The position numbers were made by a program, and so were the translations under genes. From positions 1 to 10,959 of the forward strand of contig JBAWAP010000240.1 in NCBI GenBank assembly GCA_049589355.1: DNA of 10,959 bases. The letters are read 5' to 3'. Positions within the stretch are counted from its first letter, which is position 1, and the number at the start of each line of letters is the position of its first letter. The notes beneath the pieces were generated by a model that was given only the letters and a program-made list of their open reading frames with translations, had not been told where the DNA came from and did no database searches. This stretch comes from JBAWAP01 sp049589355 (GTDB lineage Bacteria > Chloroflexota > Anaerolineae > VGOG01). This document shows positions 5,979 through 10,959 of the stretch, one piece after another.

Positions 5979-7223
5979 TTATAGGCCAGGGCGTGGCGAC
6001 CATAGGGCCATCAACACCGCTGCCATGAGCGCTAACATCCCGCCAAAGAAAAACGGCGCCGACGGGCCAAAGCCGGTCCATCCCAACGATGGAATGCCCG
6101 ACCACAGCAATCCAGCGATGAGCGAGGCCGGAAAGTCCAGGACGCCCAGCACGGCGTTATACGTCCCATAGGCCGTGCCGCGCAGCTCCGCCGGCACGAT
6201 GTCGGCCACCATCGCCTTGGTCGTGCCGTAGGCCAGGCCGTAGTACGCCCCGTAAACAGCGTAAAGACCCCACACGTGCCAGCCTGTTCCCGCCACTGCC
6301 AAGCCGAAGTAGATCAGCGCGTAGATCAGCCAGCCGCCGATGATGAGTTTGCGTCTTCCGATGCGGTCGGAGAGCGATCCGGCAGGCGTGGAAAGCAGGG
6401 TGTACACCACGTTGAAAGTGATGAGCATCCCCAGCACCTGCACCACGTTCAGTCCCCGCTCACTCGCCCGCAGCACCAGGAACGCATCCGATGAGTTTCC
6501 AAGATCGAAGATGCCAACGATGATCATGAAGATGGCAAACGAGCGGCCCAGTCCCCGGAAGGAAACGGTTGGGGCCTCGCGCTCCCCCTTGACTGGCACG
6601 TCCTGCGCACCAATGGCCAGCGAGAGCACGGCCAGGAAAGCCGGAATCAGGCTGATGAGCACCACCGTCTGAAAAGTGGCGCGCCCCAGAACCATGCTGC
6701 TGCGCTGTGCCATCCACACCACGACCAGGGCAATGACCAGACCTAACACCGCCCCACCGGTGTCGGCGGCGCGGTGCAAGCCAAAGGCCAGCCCCCGATG
6801 CCTCTCGTCAATGCTATCCGCCACCAGCGCGTCGCGGGGCGCAGTGCGCACGCCCTTGCCCACCCGGTCGGCCCAGCGCACGCCGGCCACCACCCCCCAC
6901 GAGTTAGCGATATAGAAAAACGGCTTGGCCAACGCCGATAGGCCGTACCCAACCACTGCCAGCCACTTGCGCGCCCGCAGTTTGTCCGAAAGCCAGCCGG
7001 AGAATACCTTGAGCAGGCTGGCCGTGGCCTCAGCAATGCCCTCGATCAACCCGATGACGTTGGTCTTAACCCCCAGTACGTTGGACAGGAACAGCGGCAA
7101 GATGTTGATCACCATCTCGCTGGAGATGTCCATGAAGAAGCTGGTCAGGCTCACCGCCCATACGTTGCGCGGCAGTGTGCGCAGTCTGACCTTCTGTGAA
7201 GTAGTCGTTTCGCTTTCTGTCAT
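5979..7223 (-). CDS. MFS transporter B, downstream of the ChrB-domain gene
   Basis: A 414-aa hydrophobic protein with about 12 membrane segments in the MFS 6+6 layout. Motif A appears in both halves: GWLSDKLRARKWLAVVGY in the first and GSLSDRIGRRKLIIGG in the second. The loop WADRVGKGVRTAPRDALVADS, followed by HRAADTGGAVLG, is characteristic of one uncharacterised MFS subgroup. ATG 7223 is chosen over TTG 7244 because the latter falls inside a heptamer repeat and lacks a ribosome site; the weak GAGG site upstream of 7223 is at long spacing. It is 31 nt downstream of the ChrB-domain gene and probably in its operon. The substrate cannot be read from sequence. An anion or toxic-metal efflux role is inference from the neighbour. 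Confidence 0.85.
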   Translation of the reverse strand: MTESETTTSQKVRLRTLPRNVWAVSLTSFFMDISSEMVINILPLFLSNVLGVKTNVIGLIEGIAEATASLLKVFSGWLSDKLRARKWLAVVGYGLSALAKPFFYIANSWGVVAGVRWADRVGKGVRTAPRDALVADSIDERHRGLAFGLHRAADTGGAVLGLVIALVVVWMAQRSSMVLGRATFQTVVLISLIPAFLAVLSLAIGAQDVPVKGEREAPTVSFRGLGRSFAIFMIIVGIFDLGNSSDAFLVLRASERGLNVVQVLGMLITFNVVYTLLSTPAGSLSDRIGRRKLIIGGWLIYALIYFGLAVAGTGWHVWGLYAVYGAYYGLAYGTTKAMVADIVPAELRGTAYGTYNAVLGVLDFPASLIAGLLWSGIPSLGWTGFGPSAPFFFGGMLALMAAVLMALWSPRPGL

Positions 7224-7237
7224 TGAGTTGTCGCCTC

Positions 7238-7272
7238 GTTTCAAGTTTCGGGTTTCATGTTTCCAGTTTGAG
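7238..7272. repeat. Heptanucleotide tandem repeat GTTTCNN
   Basis: Consecutive units GTTTCAA, GTTTCGG, GTTTCAT, GTTTCCA and the decayed GTTTGAG, phase perfect. On the minus strand this is NNGAAAC. The ChrB-domain stop codon (7255-7257) and its last codons lie within the tract. Confidence 0.85.
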
Positions 7273-7692
7273 CTGGTGCTGGCACCAGGCGTAGAGTGCG
7301 TCGTAGATGGCTAACCCATGGGCCAGCCGCTCCTCGTCGGGGATGCCCAGGTAGTGAAAGCCCTCGGCGATGGCCCGCAGCCCTGCCGACTGGGACGTGC
7401 GATCGCGGTCGGCGGTGTCGGCCCCGTGGACGATATCGGCCAACAGATGGAGTGCCGAGTCGTCCAGGCCGTACTCCTCGATTAGCACCTCGAAGGTGCA
7501 TTGACCCTCTTGATGGTCGTACTGCCCCTGGCCCTGGGCGTCGTAGGAGATGGCCCCTTCCTGCTCGGCTACCTTCGGCACCTCCTCAGCAGGTACAAAC
7601 AGCAACTCCGCCTCGGGGTCAATGAACCGCTTGATCAGCCACGGGCAAGCCACACGGTCCACTTTGACCTTCTCACGTGTTACCCACTTCAT
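7255..7692 (-). CDS. ChrB-domain (chromate resistance) protein
   Basis: A 145-aa protein that is a stand-alone version of the C-terminal domain of ChrB (PF09828-like). Signature segments: KVKVDRVACPWLIKRFIDPEA at residues 8-28, ELLFVPAEEV, the QYDHQEGQCTFEVLIEEYGL stretch with conserved His, Cys and Glu, DSALHLLADIVHGADTADR, and AEGFHYLGIPDEERL-HGLAIYDALYAW. The N-terminal regulator-like part of full ChrB is absent. Family proteins are linked to chromate resistance, but the biochemical role of this domain is not settled. ATG 7692 has AAGGAG 6 nt upstream; an in-frame GTG at 7722 precedes that site and lies in repeats. It sits between two MFS genes with no ChrA permease nearby, so one transporter may do ChrA's job (inference). 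Its last codons are made of heptamer repeat. Confidence 0.85.
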   Translation of the reverse strand: MKWVTREKVKVDRVACPWLIKRFIDPEAELLFVPAEEVPKVAEQEGAISYDAQGQGQYDHQEGQCTFEVLIEEYGLDDSALHLLADIVHGADTADRDRTSQSAGLRAIAEGFHYLGIPDEERLAHGLAIYDALYAWCQHQLKLET

Positions 7693-7708
7693 CACAGTCT
7701 CCTTGAAA

Positions 7709-7757
7709 GATGCGGGGTGCAAGATGCAGGATGCAAGGGGCAGGAGGCAGGGTGGCT
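7709..7757. repeat. Heptanucleotide tandem repeat GATGCAR
   Basis: Seven units in phase: GATGCGG, GGTGCAA, GATGCAG, GATGCAA, GGGGCAG, GAGGCAG and the decayed GGTGGCT. It lies between MFS A and the ChrB-domain gene. On the minus strand the last codons of MFS A (GCAAGAC, GCAAGAA, GCAGGAT) look like a continuation in the opposite orientation. Confidence 0.8.
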
Positions 7758-8952
7758 ATCCTGCTTCTTGCGTCTTGCTATCATGCACCAGGGCGACGAA
7801 GATGGCGGCGCAGACGGCCAGCAGCACCGCAATAATCGCGAAAGCCAGGCCGTAGCCCCAAGCCGCCACCAACAGGCCGGTCACCATCGGGCCGGTCGAG
7901 TGGCCCACGTCCATGACACTGGAGAGCGCCCCCAGCGACGCGCCGTAGGCAGCGGTGCGGCTCAGATCGGAGACGAGCGCCGAGGTCGAGGCGGTCACTG
8001 CTGCCACGCCCAGCCCAAAGAACGCGGTCAGCGCCGCCATCGGCCACCAGGCGTGTATCCAGGGCATGGCCGCTATTGCCCCTGCCCCCACCAGAAGGCC
8101 AGCCACGATGGGCCACCGGCGGCCCCAGCAGTCAGAGAGGCGACCCATCAGCGGTCTGGTCACCGCTGTCACCAGCACCTGCGCAGTGAAGAGCGGCCCG
8201 ATGACGCGCGGCTCCCAGCCCAACCCCTTAAGATAGAGTGGCAGGAATGTCTCCACCGCACCAAAGGCGAAATACTGTGCCGCCTCTACCCCACTGGTGA
8301 GCAGCAGGCTGCGGTTGGTGAGAATGAGATGCAACTCGCGCCGCATCGTTGCCCAGCGTGCGCCGCGGACTTGCGGCTGCGCGACCTGGTCCAGCCGGGG
8401 CAGTTGCAGTGCGGCCAGCAGCGCCAGCAAACCCGCCCCGCCACAGCCCAGGTAGACCCAGCGGAAGTCCTCGCCGAAGCCTGTCCTGAGCGGAGTCGAA
8501 GGAATGAGCAGCCCACCGACGGTGGGGGCCATAAAACGACCGACCATCGTCGCGCTGGAGTACCAGCCCATCCGCTCGCCGCGCCCCTCTCGGAAGGTAT
8601 CGGCGACGGCGGCCAGAGCTACCGGCCCCAGCATCGCCGTCGCCAATCCGTGGTAGACCCGCACCAGCACCAGGTGCCAGGGAACACGCACCTGTAGGTA
8701 AAGGAATGGGGCTGTGGCGAAGACGGCCATGCTGAGCATGATCACCCGCCGCCGGCCCCACAGGTCCGAGAGCACGCCGGCCGGCAAGCTGGCGACGATG
8801 CCCACGACGGTCGAAGCAGCGGCGATGAAGCCCAGCGTCCTCTCGTCCACTCCCAGGCTGTGGATGAAAAGCGGCAGGGCGGGGTTCTTGCTCATCGTCG
8901 AGGAAAAGATGGCCAGCCCGCCCATCAGGCACAGCCACAGGAAAGGGGTCAC
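7756..8952 (-). CDS. MFS transporter A, upstream of the ChrB-domain gene
   Basis: A 398-aa MFS protein of the drug/sugar efflux type. It has about 12 membrane segments and motif A in both halves (GVLSDLWGRRRVIML near residue 60, GRLSDCWGRRWPIVAG in the second half). The start is GTG 8952, with GGAGG 7 nt upstream, and it overlaps the stop of a preceding 33-aa ORF as GTGA. In the loop after GGLL, codons for PSTPLRTG come from a 24-bp dispersed repeat (8479-8502); it lengthens the loop but keeps the frame. The C-terminal HDSKTQEAG is encoded by heptamer-like DNA. It shares little obvious sequence with MFS B beyond family motifs, so the pair is not a recent duplication. Substrate unknown. Confidence 0.87.
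   Translation of the reverse strand: MTPFLWLCLMGGLAIFSSTMSKNPALPLFIHSLGVDERTLGFIAAASTVVGIVASLPAGVLSDLWGRRRVIMLSMAVFATAPFLYLQVRVPWHLVLVRVYHGLATAMLGPVALAAVADTFREGRGERMGWYSSATMVGRFMAPTVGGLLIPSTPLRTGFGEDFRWVYLGCGGAGLLALLAALQLPRLDQVAQPQVRGARWATMRRELHLILTNRSLLLTSGVEAAQYFAFGAVETFLPLYLKGLGWEPRVIGPLFTAQVLVTAVTRPLMGRLSDCWGRRWPIVAGLLVGAGAIAAMPWIHAWWPMAALTAFFGLGVAAVTASTSALVSDLSRTAAYGASLGALSSVMDVGHSTGPMVTGLLVAAWGYGLAFAIIAVLLAVCAAIFVALVHDSKTQEAG
8479..8502 (-). repeat. 24-bp dispersed repeat, copy 2, inside MFS A
   Basis: On the minus strand: CCTTCGAC, TCC, GCTCAGG, ACAGGC; 19/24 identical to 2678-2701. It is translated in frame as PSTPLRTG in a loop between membrane segments. The antisense frame gives the CPERSRR peptide that I associate with spurious translations of this dispersed element. 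Confidence 0.7.
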
Positions 8953-9050
8953 GTCGGTGCCTCCAACACCTCGGCCACCAACTCCGCCAGTCGGGTGCGG
9001 GCCTTAACCTCGATCATGTCCAGAATTGGGCGTGAGGTGTGCTCAACCAT
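8949..9050 (-). CDS. 33-aa ORF translationally coupled to MFS A
   Basis: ATG 9050 to TGA 8949-8951, beginning MVEHTSRPILDMIEV and continuing as a helix-rich segment (ARTRLAELVAEVLEA). The stop overlaps the MFS A GTG start (GTGA), and GAGAGG lies about 8 nt before the ATG. The Shine-Dalgarno of MFS A is inside this ORF, so its translation could control access to it. It may be a leader peptide, a small membrane-transporter partner or a remnant; I do not recognise a family and it is not hydrophobic. Confidence 0.4.
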   Translation of the reverse strand: MVEHTSRPILDMIEVKARTRLAELVAEVLEAPT

Positions 9051-9134
9051 TATGCCATCCTCTCACCCGATGGTGTTGCCTTGCTCTGCTCCCCTCTCTT
9101 TTCTCGAGCCGAGGGGTATGCCACATCGTGGCTT

Positions 9135-9398
9135 CTAATAGCGCCGACGCTCTTGCTCGCGTTCCCTCGGCGGTCGGGCCTCATCCACGCGGATGGTTCG
9201 GCCCCCTAGTTCGGTCTCATTGAGCCCATCCTTGGCGCGCTCCGCTGCCTCGCTGGATTCCATCTCGACGAAGCCGAAGCCCTTCCCTTCGATGATCCTG
9301 ACCGAGAGGATGTCTCCATAGGCGGCAAATGCCTCTCTCAGTTCATCCTCTGTCGTTCGGTAGCTCAGGTTCCCTACGTACAGTTTGTTTGTAGCCAC
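9135..9398 (-). CDS. Single-RRM RNA-binding protein
   Basis: An 87-aa protein with one RNA recognition motif. RNP2 is LYVGNL (residues 6-11) and RNP1 is KGFGFVEM (39-46) with the two aromatic RNA-stacking phenylalanines; the loop between beta2 and beta3 is shorter than usual. The last 15 residues are an Arg/Glu-rich tail (PPREREQERRRY). This is the size and layout of bacterial RRM proteins such as the cyanobacterial Rbp family, several of which are cold-induced and bind RNA in the cytoplasm. GTG 9398 is chosen because AAGGAG sits 6 nt upstream and it gives the usual start ATNKLYVGNL. The same frame stays open back to ATG 9566, which would add 56 residues unlike the family. Confidence 0.9.
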   Translation of the reverse strand: MATNKLYVGNLSYRTTEDELREAFAAYGDILSVRIIEGKGFGFVEMESSEAAERAKDGLNETELGGRTIRVDEARPPREREQERRRY

Positions 9399-9493
9399 TC
9401 TTTTCTCCTTTTTGGATTCAGAAAGCATTAGCCAAAGTCGGCTATGCGCTGCTAGACGTCGTTTTAGTCTCTGTAAACCTCCTTTCCCCGATT

Positions 9494-9539
9494 CGATTGG
9501 CCACGCAGGGATCAGGTCGTCAATCCCCTCCATCAGGCG
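9494..9539 (-). repeat. 46-bp diverged repeat, copy 1
   Basis: 37 of 46 bases match 10446-10491. In one minus-strand frame both copies read RLMxxIDxLIPxWPIE (12 of 16 residues the same). This copy lies between degV and the RRM gene. Next to it, GTATGGTC at 9539-9546 and GACCATAC at 9561-9568 form a perfect 8-bp dyad with a 14-nt loop and no T-run. Confidence 0.65.
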
Positions 9540-9577
9540 TATGGTCTCTGTCAGCACCATGACCATACCGGGAGGGT

Positions 9578-10426
9578 TTAACGTTTTTCCACCCCTATCG
9601 CTGCCACCACCCCTGGCCCGGCATGGGAGGACAGAGCCGCACCTGTTTCCGTGACCCAGATCTGGCCCTGAAATCTCATACTCTCTCTCAGATAGTCAGC
9701 CCAGACTTGTGCGTCATCGGGCCGACGGGTATGCACAACCCCCAGGTGCTCGAAGGGCTGCAACTCCATCATCCGTTGTTCTATTTGTGCCACAGCAGCA
9801 TGGAATGTCCGTGCCTGCCCCAACAGTTTTAGCTCTCCTTCAACAAACCCGATGATGGGCTTGATCTTCAGAAACCGCATCACCCGCGACAGGATGGGGA
9901 TCAGCGCATCGGCTCTTCCTCCCATTCTGATGTAGTCCATCGTATCCAACACTGCCAAGAGATGCGCCTGCGCTCGCATTTCCCTCACCAAAGCCACTAC
10001 TTCGCTCAAGCTGGCGCCTTCGCGGGCGGCCTGGGCAGCAGCCCTGGCCTGGAATCCAAGAGCAAGCGAAGTTTGCCAGGAGTCAACGACGCCCACCGCT
10101 TCGCCAAATCTCTGCGCCGCTGCCCATGCACTGTTGAAAGTGCCGCTGTGATGGCTGGTAACCGTCACGCAGACCACCTCGTTCCCCTCGCCGACGAGGC
10201 TGGCGAACACACTCTCAAAAGCCCCTACTGACGGCTGAGATGTTTGGGGGAAAAGGCCCTGCGCCCGTGCAGCTTCCACCTTCGTCCAGTATTCATCTAT
10301 GCTCAGGTCGGTTTCCAAGAACTCCTCGTTTCCAACGCGCACCACCAGAGGCACCACCACGATTCCCAGCTCCTCCAACACTTCCTGGGGCAGGTCACAA
10401 CTGGAATCGGTCACGACTTTTAGCAT
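9578..10426 (-). CDS. degV: DegV-family fatty-acid-binding protein
   Basis: A 282-aa protein of normal DegV length. Family motifs: VVTDSSCDLP (residues 4-13), TSQPS (62-66) in the lipid-binding site, VTVTSHHSGTFNSA, VVDSWQTSLALGFQ, LDTMDYIRMGGRA, LKIKPIIGFVEGEL, and a terminal HAGPGVVAAIG. DegV/FakB proteins bind a fatty acid and, with a FakA-type kinase, present it for phosphorylation; no FakA is in this window. ATG 10426 is chosen because a GAGAGGGGG purine tract ends 5 nt upstream; an in-frame GTG at 10444 is a weaker option inside the repeat region. The gene is bracketed by the two copies of a 46-bp repeat. Confidence 0.93.
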   Translation of the reverse strand: MLKVVTDSSCDLPQEVLEELGIVVVPLVVRVGNEEFLETDLSIDEYWTKVEAARAQGLFPQTSQPSVGAFESVFASLVGEGNEVVCVTVTSHHSGTFNSAWAAAQRFGEAVGVVDSWQTSLALGFQARAAAQAAREGASLSEVVALVREMRAQAHLLAVLDTMDYIRMGGRADALIPILSRVMRFLKIKPIIGFVEGELKLLGQARTFHAAVAQIEQRMMELQPFEHLGVVHTRRPDDAQVWADYLRESMRFQGQIWVTETGAALSSHAGPGVVAAIGVEKR

Positions 10427-10445
10427 TTTGTCCCCCTCTCTCACT

Positions 10446-10491
10446 CAATCGGCCACGATGGAATCAGCTCGTCAATCTCCGCCATCAAGCG
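10446..10491 (-). repeat. 46-bp diverged repeat, copy 2
   Basis: Partner of 9494-9539. It overlaps the last 20 bases of the nuclease-like gene and ends just before degV. The RLM-frame peptide stops at TGA 10441-10443, immediately after the shared WPIE; this frame opens from ATG 10558-10560 and could encode 39 aa, without a clear ribosome site. Confidence 0.6.
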
Positions 10492-10894
10492 CAAACAAGG
10501 CTTCGCTTTGCGGGAAATGGAAGCACAAGACAGCAAGTTGAACACCTCGCGTCTCGTCATCTTTGAGATGGAACTCGAAACTGAACCAACTCTCTGCTTT
10601 CTTGCCATGGTACTTCACAAAGCAGGGGTGATTTGCTGTCTCGGTTTCTATTTGCTTGAGAACTGGATCCAGTTCCTTGTTCCGAATAAAGCACACGACA
10701 GCAGCCTTCGAGTCCCGCCACGTTAAGTAGCCCAGAACTTGGTCAATCGCCTTAAAGACGGACTTAATACCATCCCAGAACTTGCATTCGGCAACGAAGA
10801 CGTTCGTTTTCTCGTGTCGAATCAATATATCAACTTTATCTGCTAGTTTTCGGCCTGATGTGAGGCCCAGGTGATTTGCCAAAATGGCCGTCAT
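10472..10894 (-). CDS. PD-(D/E)XK nuclease-like protein, N-terminally short
   Basis: A 140-aa ORF carrying a PD-(D/E)XK-like core: D22 in KVDILIR, then E36-C-K38 in VFVAECKFWDG, followed by helix-strand elements (AIDQVLGYLTWRDSKAAVVCFIRNKEL). This resembles the C-terminal domain of a large family of uncharacterised proteins that are usually considerably longer. Only that domain is present. In frame, TAG lies just upstream (about 10913-10915), and the codons between that TAG and the ATG still read like the family (KECIMTAILA), so the 5' part appears lost or shifted. ATG 10894 has no convincing Shine-Dalgarno. It may act as a single-domain nuclease or be a decaying fragment. The 3' end runs into the 46-bp repeat. 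Confidence 0.6.
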   Translation of the reverse strand: MTAILANHLGLTSGRKLADKVDILIRHEKTNVFVAECKFWDGIKSVFKAIDQVLGYLTWRDSKAAVVCFIRNKELDPVLKQIETETANHPCFVKYHGKKAESWFSFEFHLKDDETRGVQLAVLCFHFPQSEALFALDGGD

Positions 10895-10959
10895 GATGCA
10901 TTCTTTAAGGCACTACCAACCTTTGAAAGGAGAATGCACCGTGATCGGCTTAACCAACT

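Noticed and set aside
7501..8697. 398-aa plus-strand ORF
   Set aside because: It is antisense to the ChrB-domain and MFS A genes, and its product is low-complexity Arg/Gln/His/Pro-rich without motifs, including a CPERSRR peptide from the dispersed repeat.
9091..9116. CCCCTC/GAGGGG hairpin as terminator after the RRM gene
   Set aside because: Only 6 bp with a 14-nt loop and no T-run, so not a credible intrinsic terminator.
10934..10959. Possible start of a plus-strand gene at the right edge (AAAGGAG, then ATG 10934 or GTG 10941)
   Set aside because: At most eight codons are visible, too few to support a gene, and the candidate site also forms part of a dyad.
1..10959. CRISPR array, rRNA, tRNA, transposase or integrase genes
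   Set aside because: No regularly spaced identical repeats of CRISPR length, no RNA gene signatures, and no DDE/tyrosine/serine recombinase motifs were found in any frame.

Overview
The window is bacterial DNA of moderately high GC with compact, mostly non-overlapping genes. The gene set includes an adenosine-specific kinase of the archaeal/thermophile type, a DegV lipid-binding protein, a single-RRM RNA-binding protein, a ChrB-domain protein beside MFS transporters, and a TPR remnant. Together with short heptanucleotide spacer repeats and a 24-bp dispersed repeat, this fits a Chloroflexota (Anaerolineae-like) or similar environmental genome. That placement is inference from gene content; there is no rRNA in the window.

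Plus-strand block (1-4578): a broken TPR gene enters from the left edge. It is followed by a PaaI-type hotdog thioesterase, an adenosine-specific kinase and an alkaline-phosphatase/phosphoglycerate-mutase superfamily metalloenzyme. These are tightly spaced (ATGA and TTGA overlaps) and probably co-transcribed. After a GC-rich hairpin element and a bidirectional terminator comes a lone minus-strand HicB-like gene with its own consensus promoter. A divergent radical SAM enzyme follows, overlapping by 4 bp a small ORF of unknown function.

Minus-strand block (4648-10894, read right to left): an N-terminally truncated PD-(D/E)XK nuclease-like gene, DegV, an RRM protein, a 33-aa coupled ORF, MFS transporter A, a ChrB-domain protein, MFS transporter B, and a tandem-domain DsbA-like lipoprotein with its own promoter.

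The most notable observation is in the DsbA-like lipoprotein. Two open stretches (5713-5913 and 4648-5712) lie in the same frame and are separated only by one TGA. The TGA sits exactly at the first Cys of the expected CPYC redox motif, and homologous protein sequence continues on both sides. This is what a selenocysteine (U-P-Y-C) site looks like, and a 7-bp GC-rich hairpin follows the TGA at a plausible SECIS distance, although its loop is not canonical. The second thioredoxin-like domain of the same protein has lost both active-site cysteines.

Other structure includes three tracts of about 7-nt tandem repeats at gene boundaries and a 24-bp dispersed repeat, one copy of which is translated in frame inside an MFS transporter. 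There is also a 46-bp diverged repeat on either side of degV whose substitutions look protein-constrained.
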